IMG/VR virus record: IMGVR_UViG_3300012006_000004
Span: 1 to 44,819 of that record
Direction: 5' to 3' (one strand)
Length of the DNA: 44,819 nt
Source: a virus
How positions within the stretch are numbered: position 1 is the first letter of the stretch; each line of letters begins with the position of its first letter. The translations under genes and the position numbers were made by a program. The notes under the pieces were generated by a model. The model worked only from the letters and a program-made list of their open reading frames with translations. It made no database searches and was not told the origin of the DNA. Positions 29,663-40,034 of the stretch are shown here, piece by piece.

Positions 29663-31372
29663 TTAACTGTAGATAGATCTAGCAGTTATGCTGGTCTCCA
29701 ATCCGTCCGAAAATGAATTATTTACACTTGATACTACAAATTTTTGAGTCCCGTCTAAATCATTATTTGGATATTTAATTGTAATTATGTCACCTACAGA
29801 TATAAGTGGGTTTCCAAATACTTGAAGGTCTACAACTCTTTGTTGTTTTGACCATTGATTTTTAATCCAAGCAGATAGGTTCTTTGCATCTGATTCTGTT
29901 TGAATCCATGTTGATTCAAATATGACTGGCTCTGGTGTTGTATATTCATTAATTGAACTTTCTAGATAATCGTGTTGGCCAGATTGAACCACATAATTTC
30001 CAATTATACTAAATGAAGACATTCCAGCATCGTCAAGTGGTACATAAGTTCCAGCATTATTTAACAAGTAAACCTCAGCTCCAAATGAAGAAAGCTTAGA
30101 TCCTAGGATTTGAATAAAGTTATTTATTCCAGTACTTGGATAAATTGGATACCCTGGGCGAGAATTATACTTTACGGAGATCTTTCTTAACTCTCTGGCA
30201 GTTGTTCCAAACTCATCCACTACGCCATTTGTTAAATTAGTTTTTGTAAAATTATCAAGGACTTTTTCTCCATATAAAAAGTCTAATGTTGTTTTTGCAT
30301 ACTGTCCAGTATAAATATTATATAAAGGGGCATTTTCGGAATACTGGGCAGATGTTAAAGGAATTGAATATATATAATCAAAGTTAGATGTACCAATTGA
30401 TGCAAACATTGCAAACTTGCTTGTCTTTGGAAGCATATTATCTTTTGGATCTGTAGAGCCAGCTTTATTAGAATCTACTGCAGTTATCTTTCTTCCATTA
30501 ATAAATACATTAATAATTCTAGCAGTAGCTTGAGTTTCAACCTTAATGTCTATTTTATATGCGGTTGCTCCATAAATTCCAGTAATTGATTTAGCTATAG
30601 TTTCTTGGCTATCGGCTAATGGTATCTTTACTCCATTTACTACCTTTATAATTTTAACATCTTTATCGTCATTTGGAACTTGACTAGAGGTTGTCTGTAC
30701 TCTCACATAATATCCATTCATTCCGCCATTGCTTGTGTAAAATCCAATTCCGCCGCCAGCTTCAGTTGAGTCAATATTTGGAGTAAAGAACATGCTAGTC
30801 CCAAATGAGTGATAGTTTGATGAAGTAGAAACTCCTAGATCTTTTTCTACTAAAGAATATTTATTTTTATTTAATTGATTATTTGTTACGGTAAATAAAG
30901 ATTTAGCAACTTGATTATTTCCTCTAATTGCTGAAGATGTTCCAGGCTCTGTTGAGTTCTTAGCAACATTTGACGGAGTTGCCGTTCCAGGAACTGTTGC
31001 TGTCACTCCTCCAACTGGTGCTACTTTTAAAGTAGTAAAGACTGCTGCTTGATACGCACCATATGTTCCAGTTGCTCCAGCTCCAGAATATGCTCTAACC
31101 CTAAGTGTATATGACGCTCCTGGAGTTAATCCAGTAATAGATTTTGTTGTTCCAGTAAAAATAAATACTCCATTTGAATCATTAAATGTATATGTTGTAT
31201 ATGATCCACCGTAGCTTCCTACCGCTGATGGTGGAGCAGAAAGAACTAGTGTTACAGAAGTATCCGTTATATCTTGAATGCTGATCCAAGGTATCTCATA
31301 ATTTGCTGGAACTGATGCTGTTGGTGCCGCATATCCTCCACCGTCTATTAATAATAAATTAGGATTAATCAT
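29663..31372 (-). CDS. Minor tail protein with FN3 and LamG-like domains
   Basis: A 569-residue protein. FN3 domain at about 25-115 (VTLVLSAPPSAVG, TGLTPGASYTLRVRAYSG). A LamG/concanavalin-like region follows (GGGIGFYTSNGGMNGYYVRV, RIINVFINGRKITAVDS, about 200-310). The C-terminus (VVDLQVFGNPLISVGDIITI) resembles the last domain of tail hub proteins. It probably decorates the tail tip and contributes sugar or surface contact. It abuts the next upstream gene (1-nt overlap). Confidence 0.75.
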   Translation of the reverse strand: MINPNLLLIDGGGYAAPTASVPANYEIPWISIQDITDTSVTLVLSAPPSAVGSYGGSYTTYTFNDSNGVFIFTGTTKSITGLTPGASYTLRVRAYSGAGATGTYGAYQAAVFTTLKVAPVGGVTATVPGTATPSNVAKNSTEPGTSSAIRGNNQVAKSLFTVTNNQLNKNKYSLVEKDLGVSTSSNYHSFGTSMFFTPNIDSTEAGGGIGFYTSNGGMNGYYVRVQTTSSQVPNDDKDVKIIKVVNGVKIPLADSQETIAKSITGIYGATAYKIDIKVETQATARIINVFINGRKITAVDSNKAGSTDPKDNMLPKTSKFAMFASIGTSNFDYIYSIPLTSAQYSENAPLYNIYTGQYAKTTLDFLYGEKVLDNFTKTNLTNGVVDEFGTTARELRKISVKYNSRPGYPIYPSTGINNFIQILGSKLSSFGAEVYLLNNAGTYVPLDDAGMSSFSIIGNYVVQSGQHDYLESSINEYTTPEPVIFESTWIQTESDAKNLSAWIKNQWSKQQRVVDLQVFGNPLISVGDIITIKYPNNDLDGTQKFVVSSVNNSFSDGLETSITARSIYS

Positions 31373-33339
31373 TAGTTCCAGATCACCTCATATCCTGGCC
31401 ATGCATCAAGAATTTCTTTTGCTCCTGCTATATGCGTAGCAACACTAGTTCCAAACGCACCTCTTGTTTTAATTCTATACCTTCCGCTAGGTCCATAGTT
31501 ATCTGATCCTATTGCTGCCTGCCCTTGATACTTTAAAACATCTGAATCGCTTGTTATGTCTACAAGCTTTAATCCAGTTGCTACTTCTGTTGGTGTAACT
31601 AGCTCAGCGGAATTTGAAGGAACGTACTGATATTCAATTGCATCATATTCAAGAATTTCTGAATCAACAACTAGGTATCCACTATATTCATATAAAGCCT
31701 GAATATTTTGATAAGCATTAGTTATGATCGGTGCCAGAGTTATATAAATTTTTGTTGTATATAAATTATTTACCATTACTGGAATATCTGTATCATAAAT
31801 AGTTTTTTGAAGTGAGAGCGCTCCCATATATGTTGTTCCAGATTTCCATAATGGTTGAGAGTCTTGTGAATATTGAGATGTTGTAACACTTGTCCACCTA
31901 ACTAAAACTTGATTTGCCGATGGTAAATCTTTTTTAGATAAAGATGAAATATTAGGCAGCAAGATATTTGGAGAAGTTCCTTCCGCTGCATATCTAAATG
32001 ACCAATCAGTAGTTCTATTTGCACTAAACATATAGTCTCTAGTATAAAATTGCAAAACATTATACTCATCAAAGCATGCTACCATTTGTGAATCACGGCA
32101 TAGTTCTTGAATTGAACTCCATACTGGCTTACTGTCGTCCGTCCACCAAAAGCTCGGAGAAAATATTGATGTATCGTTTTCTATTGTATTAAAATTATAG
32201 TTTGTAAATCCTACTGCATCAAGCAAGGTTCTTATGATTGCGGTAGCTGAATATTTATCACATAAAATACTAGGGGCTAATATTTCTTGAAGTATCTTTG
32301 ATCCATCTAATGCTGTTAATGAAACATCACCAAATTCTGATAATGACCATTCATGTGAAAAAAAAGTTCCTTGAAGAATCTTATCGTATTTCCCATTTGA
32401 GTCTGTAAGTAATCCATCAGTATGATAAAGTTTAAAATATGGCTTTATCTCAACTTGCTTATACAAATATGTTTTTGTATTATCTAAAGTATTTTCCTTG
32501 CTAAATGACAGTACATTTCTTTCATCATAAGAATTCATATCTAAAGATAAAGAGTTTGCAGACACTTTTCCAACTGGCAAAATATCATCTGCTCCAGTTG
32601 AGGATTCTTTTGAAATTGAAAAGCTGACTAAATTTGGAGTTACGTCTACAACCCATTTTGGAGAAAGCTCAATTAATCCAATATACTTACCAGATACGGC
32701 TGGAGCTGTTATTTTAACACTAGTTAAAGATACATTGCTTGAAACATTATGAAGTGATTCATTTGTAGTCCATGCAGTTCCAGTATAATAAATTGTTACT
32801 GTGCCAGCATTATAATTTTTAATCCCGCTTGTTTGAAATGGAACAATTGATGTACCAGTTGCTAATTGAGTTCCATTTCCATATATAGTCCAGCTTCCTG
32901 GAGTTGAATGGGACAATTCAAAACGGGCAACAATCTTATTTGTAATAATAGTCTTTGGATATGTAATAGTTACATCTACTGCAGTATCTTTTGGGGCCAC
33001 CCAATATTTATAGTAGGTATCAATTCCAGGATAATATGTTCTATAGTTTAAAGGATATGTCGGTGTAGATGGATCTCTATATGTGCCAAGTGTCACGTCT
33101 CCATATATTCCATATTTGATTCCCGCCCCAACTGGTCTAAATGGCTTAATGATTGTATCAATTGGAAAAAGCTTCTTAAAAGGCTTTGATCCATTTATTG
33201 TAGCGTAATCATTTGGGCTGGTAACTGTAATATTATCCACTAAAGAATTCATATTATATTCAAATGTGCAGCCTGCTTGTAAATTAGTTGATGTGCTTTT
33301 ATCTAGTATGCTTTTTACATTGTCGTTGGCAATAATCAT
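31372..33339 (-). CDS. Tail hub-like minor tail protein
   Basis: A 655-residue protein downstream of the distal-tail-like gene, where siphoviruses encode their tail-associated or hub protein. Recognisable parts: VSISLTKE-like SISKESSTGADDILPVG, LQGTFFSHEWSLSEFGDVSL, then SLSKKDLPSANQVLVRWTS, and the closing KTRGAFGTSVATHIAG which is typical of hub ends. It would form part of the tail tip and open on infection. No peptidase motif seen. Confidence 0.75.
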   Translation of the reverse strand: MIIANDNVKSILDKSTSTNLQAGCTFEYNMNSLVDNITVTSPNDYATINGSKPFKKLFPIDTIIKPFRPVGAGIKYGIYGDVTLGTYRDPSTPTYPLNYRTYYPGIDTYYKYWVAPKDTAVDVTITYPKTIITNKIVARFELSHSTPGSWTIYGNGTQLATGTSIVPFQTSGIKNYNAGTVTIYYTGTAWTTNESLHNVSSNVSLTSVKITAPAVSGKYIGLIELSPKWVVDVTPNLVSFSISKESSTGADDILPVGKVSANSLSLDMNSYDERNVLSFSKENTLDNTKTYLYKQVEIKPYFKLYHTDGLLTDSNGKYDKILQGTFFSHEWSLSEFGDVSLTALDGSKILQEILAPSILCDKYSATAIIRTLLDAVGFTNYNFNTIENDTSIFSPSFWWTDDSKPVWSSIQELCRDSQMVACFDEYNVLQFYTRDYMFSANRTTDWSFRYAAEGTSPNILLPNISSLSKKDLPSANQVLVRWTSVTTSQYSQDSQPLWKSGTTYMGALSLQKTIYDTDIPVMVNNLYTTKIYITLAPIITNAYQNIQALYEYSGYLVVDSEILEYDAIEYQYVPSNSAELVTPTEVATGLKLVDITSDSDVLKYQGQAAIGSDNYGPSGRYRIKTRGAFGTSVATHIAGAKEILDAWPGYEVIWN

Positions 33340-33812
33340 TATACTTCATCCAGGTCTAATGACACATTCCAAAATGTCTGTATTCCTCTTTTTAGCGCAG
33401 TAAAATTTGGTGGGCCAGCAAATACAACTGTATATTCTTCATACCCAGAAGACTCTTGCGTAGTTCCATTTTTTGCTAGGTTAATTCTAATTTTAAATGA
33501 GCCTGTTCCTTCTCCTACATAAAATGCTCTTAGGTCTTCCGCTCCCCAAAATCCATCAACAGTAAGAGTTCTATATGCTGGGAGCATAGACCAAGACGTT
33601 GAGAATTTCTTTTTATCGGTTATATAATTTTTTCTAAGTGTTCCATTAGACATTCTTTGAATTTTTTCAATTCTTTCTGTGGCAATTGTAAATTCAGAAC
33701 GATTGTGCTCAGTAACCTTATTCCATACCTTAGAGGTGCCTGCAGGGGTCGCTAAGAGGTCTTTAGCCTCTATGCTAATGATTGACCCTCTAGGCAAAAT
33801 TAAAGCTGTCAT
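33339..33812 (-). CDS. Distal tail (Dit)-like protein
   Basis: A 157-residue protein directly after the tape measure gene. RMSNGTLRKNYITDKKKFST, then SWSMLPAYRTLTVDGFWGAE and LRAFYVGEGTGSFKIRINL are a pattern I associate with actinophage distal or minor tail proteins. It would form the ring at the tail end that holds the hub. The start has GGAGGAAG upstream and overlaps the tape measure stop by 4 nt. Confidence 0.78.
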   Translation of the reverse strand: MTALILPRGSIISIEAKDLLATPAGTSKVWNKVTEHNRSEFTIATERIEKIQRMSNGTLRKNYITDKKKFSTSWSMLPAYRTLTVDGFWGAEDLRAFYVGEGTGSFKIRINLAKNGTTQESSGYEEYTVVFAGPPNFTALKRGIQTFWNVSLDLDEV

Positions 33813-36800
33813 GGTCTTCCTCCAAAGGTTCTAGACGGACCCTCTTTTGCATTAATGAGGGATAGCTCTTGCTTGAACTTTCTCATTATATCATCTGCTG
33901 TAACATTTGTGCCATTCAGTTCTATATTGATATTATACATATTACTATTTGAAGATCCATTTGTATTTCCGCCAGACATTCCAGTAATATTGCCTGTAGG
34001 AATATTAAATCTTGGACCTGAAATACTATTAGGAATAATAGTGCCGCTCATTCCTGGAACAAACAATTCTGGGCCTTTTTCTCCAACAATATAGGGAGTA
34101 CTTCCTAAAACGCTTCCTCCCTTTGCTTTTCCAGTTGGCTTTACTTTGCTTACGCCTGCTTGATTTGGAAGGGCTGTAATAATATATTCTTTTTTATCTG
34201 ATCCTTTAAATTTAGTTCCTATTCCAAATGCTATGCCCATTCCAGCAAGCGTTGCGGCGGATACGGAATATTCAGTAGTTGATGCCTGATGAGTTACATT
34301 TGGATCTGTTTTTGTAGCTGTAACTGTTGGGGCAACCGTTGCAGATTTATCATAAGTCTTAACTGCATCAGCATAAATATTTATTTGTTTTGCTGTAATT
34401 CCTTTTTCAAGAGCAGAGCTAATTGAAGTTAACATACTATTGTTTACTTCCGCAGCATATTTAGCAGCCACATCTCCTTCTCTTTTTGGAAGAACTGGCT
34501 TAATTCCTAATTTTAATTTTGCGGCATCTGCTGCTGCAAGATCATCTTTTTCTCGTTGGCTTCCAGAATAGTTTGGATCTAATGCTCTGTTTAATAAAAT
34601 TGTAGATAATGCAGTATTTAAACCTTCAAGATTGCCTTTTAGTGTGGCAGCCTCTGATTGTAATTTTCCTAAGCTTTCTCCTGCGAGTGCCGCTTTGTTT
34701 CCAATTGCATCTTGAGCATTATTAATTTTGTCTAATTCTGCTTTAAGTGGTGCAATTTGTTTTTCAGCATTTGTAGAAATTTTATCTTCTGCTGCTTTTT
34801 GTTGTGCATCATTTGTTATTTGCTGAATTGTAAGTTGAGCTTGTGCCGCAGCATCTCTATCCCCACGGGCAATTGCTGACTGATAATCTAATTGAGCTTT
34901 TTGAATACTAATCTTCGAATTTTCAGCTTCGTTTGTCTTACGTAAAGCTTTAATTTTTTCATCTGCTGCTTTATTAATAGAGTCAATTTCTTCATTAATA
35001 CTTTTAATTCTTGCCTTAGTATCAATTTGTTGTTTAACAGTTTGACCCTTAGATGCTGTAATAAGATTTTTAATTTTTGCAGTTAATGTATCATATTTAG
35101 AATATTGTTTTATTAATGCTGGGTCATTTTTTAATACGCTTGTAGTAGTTTGAGATATAGTATTTGCAATAACTAATGCAGCAGAAGCTGCTTCTCCACT
35201 CATTGATTTAATATCTACGGTTACGCCTTTTATCACAAGTTGATACTTAGACCATGCGCTAGATAATGTGTCTGTGCTATTTAATATTTTTGCAAGCTCT
35301 GGGTTTTGCTTACCCAATTCTGATATAACAGATTGATTTAATTTTTGTTGAGTTTTTGTGCTAGCATTAACTTTATCAATTTGTTCTTTTGTAGCATCGC
35401 CATAAGTAATTGCATCTTTTTTTGTTTTCTTAGAAGCCTCTTCGCTTTTTTTAACAGTATCATCAATTGCAGAATCAATTGCTTGAAACGATGTAAGCAA
35501 TGCTTGTGCTTGAGATTTTGAATCTCCAACCTGCATAGATGCTTCAAATGTTTTAGCTGTTTGTGCTGCAGCATCTGAAAGATTTTTAATTCCAGTAAAT
35601 GATTTTGATGATATTGAACTTGCAGCAGAACTAGCTTTATTTGATTCAGAAATTAATGTATAAATTTTTGCTGTTGCTGTTTCTGCAGAATCTCCTGCAG
35701 CCATAAATTGTGCCTTTAATTGTGTTGCAACTTGACCAACATCTTTTCTGTTTGTTTGATCAAATAGCTTGACATAATCTCCCATTGTAGCTTTGACTTG
35801 TTCTTTAAGTTTTTTATACTGCTCAATTGTCATCTTTAATGGTGTACCAGATGAAGTCATACTCTCATATAATAAATGATTACGCTCACGTAATGCCTTA
35901 GCATTATCTATTGCATCTTTTATCTTCTTATTATAATCTGTATATTTTAATCCCGCCTTTTGTGCAGCTTCTGCAGTTAGTCCATACCCTAGGGCATTTA
36001 TTCTTAATTCTTCATTATGATCTTTCCACAATTTAATGCCAAGCATGATGGCACCAGTTCCTAGGCCAATTGCTACATTCATTCTAGTTAATCCAAGTGC
36101 TACTCTGCCTAAAGTAGATGCCAATCTAGTCCCGCCCATTGAAGATTTAGCTAATGCCGATTCAAATTTTGCAGCGGGTCCAATTGTTTTTGAAAATGAA
36201 TCTGGAAGCTTTGACATTTGTCTTGACATAAATCCAGCACGAGCTGAACCATCTTCATTTTGTCCACCCCCCATTCCGCCAAAACCAAAACCCATTCCGA
36301 GCATGCTTGATCCCATTGATACTGCTTGTCCCAAGCCTCCGCCAATTGCATTACCAATGTACTGGCCTCCCATTGAAACTGCAGCTCCACCTACTAAAGA
36401 TCTTACTAGGCCTCCTCCAGCCATATGTGCTACGCCACCGCGATTCATTGTTCTTCTGTTTTTATAACTTCCTGTATAAGAAGGTCTTGGGGTTGCACTT
36501 GGCCAACCATGTCGACTAATAGTCGTAAGCTCTTGTCTTATTGCATTTGTTACTAGTCCGCCAAATTGTCTCTCATTAATATTTCCAGGAATTCTAGCCA
36601 TTTTTGCATTGACATTATCTAAAACTCTCTGCCTTACAGCAACAATATTAGTTGGTGGAATTTTATTAGATAGTAGATAGCTTGTTAATCCAATTAAGTG
36701 CTCAGGTCTTGCACCACTGGCCATCCATGAAGCAGCAGTTGCTGTTCCTTTATTTAACTGAGTATTAAAAGATCTTCCAAATGTCATTATGTTATTTGGC

Positions 36801-39800
36801 AAAATATCAAATAGATTGGCTGAAGAATTTACAGAAAGTCCTTGTGCGGCAAGCTGCTCTCTTGTTAATCTAGGAGAAGATCCTCCTACTCCAGAACCAT
36901 ACATTCTTGTAAATTGAGGACCATATAAATGTCCAACAACTTGATCCCGACCTTTTGGCATTCCTTCTGCAAGCAATGGACTCTTTTTCCAGAAATTTCC
37001 TCTGCCAGATTCTATAGAACGCATTTGCTCATAAGGCATTCTAGAATTTGAGCCGCCCTGCAAAGATCTTACTGAACGTGTTCCGACTTTTCTTACTCCG
37101 CCAATCATTGATGCTTGTTGTAGGAATCCCTGTGCAAACGGTGCAAACTTAGATGCTACTACTCCACCAATTGCCATTCCAGGACCATTTGCCTGTTGTC
37201 CACCATTTATGTTCATTAACAAGCCCATGTTAGCTTGTGCTGCATCTTTATTTACAACAAATTCTCCAGGAGTAAGCATTGCTGGAACTGTGTCGCCTTC
37301 GCCTTGTCCAGGAACCCAGCCTCCCATTGCAAGTCTTTTTGGAATAGTTGTTTCTGTGCTATAGCCTGCGCCAAATGTTTTTACATTTAAGTTACGTGCA
37401 ATTTTATTAAGAAGTTCTCTTGTTCTTCCTGGTCGTGTTAATTCTTTAAGATTTGATTTTCCAGTTGGTCCAACGATAGGCTGGTCCACTAATGGAACCT
37501 TAGTTAGGTTTATTGATCTTCCTTGTGATGCCGCTACCGCAGTTGCAGTTTCACCCATCATTGCTTCTACATTAGCATTCAAAGCAATAATTTTTGCTCT
37601 AGCTGCATCTACAGTTACTTTACCTGCTTGTAATTCTGCAACAATTGCTGCTGATTCTTGTGCAGCCATAGAAGTTAATTTTGTCATTTCTGGCAATAAA
37701 GCTTCGTATGAAACAGATAACTCGGAGGTAATTAATCCTGTTGCAGATACTTCAGCTTTTAATTTTTGAATTTCTGCTTCTGATTGCATTGCAATTGCAC
37801 CAGTCATCGCATGCCATTTTGCAGCTTCTGCAGCTACAACTCCAGTTGAAACTCCATTAATTGATGTAAGCCCTTGAACTTTTGGAAGGTCGCCTTCCAT
37901 ATAAACCTGTGGATTATTGCTAATTTTTTGATTTACTTTAGGTGCTCCAGGAACTACTCCAAATAAAGTTTGTGAATACTTTTGTTGCTCTGTCATTCCA
38001 GCAACTGGATTTAGATGTGACATTGAGCGAGTATCTTCTGGACTTAATAGTGGGTGATTTGGATCTACTTGTCTTCCAGCATTAGCAACTGCTGATAAAG
38101 TTGGCTTAACAGAAATAGAGTTTGATGAGGCTTTAGCCTGTAGTATTGCAAGTTCTGTGTTTAAATTCTTTAGAGCTAATTCTAATATAGATGCTGCTTT
38201 TGCATCACTATACATTGTTGTTTCCATCATAGAGCCAGCTTTTTCAGCCGCCAAAATTTCAGGAGTTAATAATTTCCATCCTTCTCCGCCACGGAATAAT
38301 GCTTTAAAATGTGCAACTCCTTTAATAATATATCCAAAGAAGTTAGCTAGAACACCTGTAAGCATAATAAGTGGACCAGCAATTGCTGTTAATCCACCAA
38401 TAGCTGTAAGAATTTTTTGAATTGGGTCTGGAAGTTTATTAATAAAACCAATCACTTTATCTGTTAGATTAATAAAGAATGTCTGTAGATTTAAGAATTG
38501 CTCTCCCACTCCTGCTAAATCAGCCTTTAATCCCTCTAATGCTCTGCGATATTTACCTGAAGCTGATTCTGTTACCTGTGATAATTCTCGTCCAGCAATT
38601 CCAGCTAAATCTTCTGAGCTTGCTTTCATTAGGTCCATTACTTTAAGAGTCTGGCTACCTTGTTTTCCTAAATTTTCAAATAGGGCTGACATTCTTGCAA
38701 ACTGAAACTTACCAAACAATTGCTCAATTGCTTTTGATTTACTTAAAGGATCTAATGTTTCTAGTGCTTTTTGTAGTTCTACTATTGTTCCTGTTAAGTC
38801 ACCAGCATTTTTTGTTACAATTCCGCTTAAATCTATTCCAAAACCCGCAAACATTTCTTTGGCAACTTTTGTAGGATTAATTAATGATGCTAATGAAGAC
38901 TTGATTGCATTTGCTCCTTCTGATGCATTAATTCCACCTTCCTTCATTGCAGTTAAATAAAGTGCTAAATCTTGAATACTTCCGCCTAATGATTTTACAA
39001 CTGGTCCAGCTTTTGGAATTGCTTCAACTAAGTCTGATAAAGTTGTAGATGTCTGGTTTTCAACTGCGTTAAGGAAGTTAATTGACTTAGACAGCTCATC
39101 TGTATTTTGCTTAAAGCCAGACTGAATTGCAAGTGTTGCTTTCATTGCTTCTTGTCTATCAACTTCACCAAGCACTGATAAGCGGCTTGTTTCTTTAATT
39201 GATCCCAATAATTCATTTCCAGTTTTTCCAGTTGCAGCAATATCTGCAGCTAGCGCAATTGTTTCTTTAAATGAAACTCCATAAGCAGATGCTATATCTT
39301 TTGCCGTATTTGATACATCTATTCTTACTTGTCCTAATTCTGCTGATGATGTTTGTGCTAGCCCGCCGTAAACTTTTGTAAGTCTGACAAGCTCTTGATC
39401 TGCTAATTTAAATGCATCTGCAGCAGCTTTACCAAATGCTGCTAGTGGCAACGTTAATCCTACTGTTAACTGACGACCTGCCCACTGAGTATTTTTACCC
39501 CAGTTAATTAATTGAACTCCGCCATCCTGTACAACTTTATTTAAAATTTGTAATTCTTGTCTTGCAATTGCAGTCTTATTTTTTATTGTATCTAGTCCTT
39601 GTGGGACCTGTACATTAAATTGCATTAGCCCCTGGGCATTTTTCCCCAGGGGTTGCAATATAGCATTCTGCATAGCAACTTGCTGTTGAGCAAGCTGTCT
39701 GATTAAGCCTCCAGAAGTTTTTGTATGCTCTTGAAACGTTTGAAAATATTGCTTTAACTTAAGCTTTCCACCGTCAAGATTCTTACCAAATCTATCTACG

Positions 39801-40024
39801 TCTGAAGATAATGAAACAAAGTGGGTTGAAAACTGCCCAGTGCTTCTTAATGTTTCTGCAAATGTTGAACTTATTTTTGCGGCTTGAACTGCAAGGGTTT
39901 TATTAGAAGTATTTAACTGTTGCTGAAGATTAGCCAACGATGTCGTGGCCCTATTAATATCTGTAATAAGACTTGAAAAGTCAGCCGTAGCGACTATATT
40001 CGTGACTATATTTTGATCAGCCAT
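33809..40024 (-). CDS. Tail tape measure protein
   Basis: A 2071-residue tape measure; length sets the tail length (about 0.15 nm per residue gives near 310 nm, if fully helical). N-terminal coiled coil 1-150, then the TP901-type core (about 190-450: LTLPLAAFGKAAADAFKLAD). Hydrophobic spans near 545-580 and 1200-1300 could insert in the host membrane. GEGDTVPAMLTPGEFVV (about 905-925) and a C-terminal GEKGPELFVPG are typical tape-measure signatures. A basic region (965-1195) fits neither coiled coil nor span. Upstream GGAG is 15 nt from the ATG. Confidence 0.95.
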   Translation of the reverse strand: MADQNIVTNIVATADFSSLITDINRATTSLANLQQQLNTSNKTLAVQAAKISSTFAETLRSTGQFSTHFVSLSSDVDRFGKNLDGGKLKLKQYFQTFQEHTKTSGGLIRQLAQQQVAMQNAILQPLGKNAQGLMQFNVQVPQGLDTIKNKTAIARQELQILNKVVQDGGVQLINWGKNTQWAGRQLTVGLTLPLAAFGKAAADAFKLADQELVRLTKVYGGLAQTSSAELGQVRIDVSNTAKDIASAYGVSFKETIALAADIAATGKTGNELLGSIKETSRLSVLGEVDRQEAMKATLAIQSGFKQNTDELSKSINFLNAVENQTSTTLSDLVEAIPKAGPVVKSLGGSIQDLALYLTAMKEGGINASEGANAIKSSLASLINPTKVAKEMFAGFGIDLSGIVTKNAGDLTGTIVELQKALETLDPLSKSKAIEQLFGKFQFARMSALFENLGKQGSQTLKVMDLMKASSEDLAGIAGRELSQVTESASGKYRRALEGLKADLAGVGEQFLNLQTFFINLTDKVIGFINKLPDPIQKILTAIGGLTAIAGPLIMLTGVLANFFGYIIKGVAHFKALFRGGEGWKLLTPEILAAEKAGSMMETTMYSDAKAASILELALKNLNTELAILQAKASSNSISVKPTLSAVANAGRQVDPNHPLLSPEDTRSMSHLNPVAGMTEQQKYSQTLFGVVPGAPKVNQKISNNPQVYMEGDLPKVQGLTSINGVSTGVVAAEAAKWHAMTGAIAMQSEAEIQKLKAEVSATGLITSELSVSYEALLPEMTKLTSMAAQESAAIVAELQAGKVTVDAARAKIIALNANVEAMMGETATAVAASQGRSINLTKVPLVDQPIVGPTGKSNLKELTRPGRTRELLNKIARNLNVKTFGAGYSTETTIPKRLAMGGWVPGQGEGDTVPAMLTPGEFVVNKDAAQANMGLLMNINGGQQANGPGMAIGGVVASKFAPFAQGFLQQASMIGGVRKVGTRSVRSLQGGSNSRMPYEQMRSIESGRGNFWKKSPLLAEGMPKGRDQVVGHLYGPQFTRMYGSGVGGSSPRLTREQLAAQGLSVNSSANLFDILPNNIMTFGRSFNTQLNKGTATAASWMASGARPEHLIGLTSYLLSNKIPPTNIVAVRQRVLDNVNAKMARIPGNINERQFGGLVTNAIRQELTTISRHGWPSATPRPSYTGSYKNRRTMNRGGVAHMAGGGLVRSLVGGAAVSMGGQYIGNAIGGGLGQAVSMGSSMLGMGFGFGGMGGGQNEDGSARAGFMSRQMSKLPDSFSKTIGPAAKFESALAKSSMGGTRLASTLGRVALGLTRMNVAIGLGTGAIMLGIKLWKDHNEELRINALGYGLTAEAAQKAGLKYTDYNKKIKDAIDNAKALRERNHLLYESMTSSGTPLKMTIEQYKKLKEQVKATMGDYVKLFDQTNRKDVGQVATQLKAQFMAAGDSAETATAKIYTLISESNKASSAASSISSKSFTGIKNLSDAAAQTAKTFEASMQVGDSKSQAQALLTSFQAIDSAIDDTVKKSEEASKKTKKDAITYGDATKEQIDKVNASTKTQQKLNQSVISELGKQNPELAKILNSTDTLSSAWSKYQLVIKGVTVDIKSMSGEAASAALVIANTISQTTTSVLKNDPALIKQYSKYDTLTAKIKNLITASKGQTVKQQIDTKARIKSINEEIDSINKAADEKIKALRKTNEAENSKISIQKAQLDYQSAIARGDRDAAAQAQLTIQQITNDAQQKAAEDKISTNAEKQIAPLKAELDKINNAQDAIGNKAALAGESLGKLQSEAATLKGNLEGLNTALSTILLNRALDPNYSGSQREKDDLAAADAAKLKLGIKPVLPKREGDVAAKYAAEVNNSMLTSISSALEKGITAKQINIYADAVKTYDKSATVAPTVTATKTDPNVTHQASTTEYSVSAATLAGMGIAFGIGTKFKGSDKKEYIITALPNQAGVSKVKPTGKAKGGSVLGSTPYIVGEKGPELFVPGMSGTIIPNSISGPRFNIPTGNITGMSGGNTNGSSNSNMYNINIELNGTNVTADDIMRKFKQELSLINAKEGPSRTFGGRP

Positions 40025-40034
40025 TAACTATATT

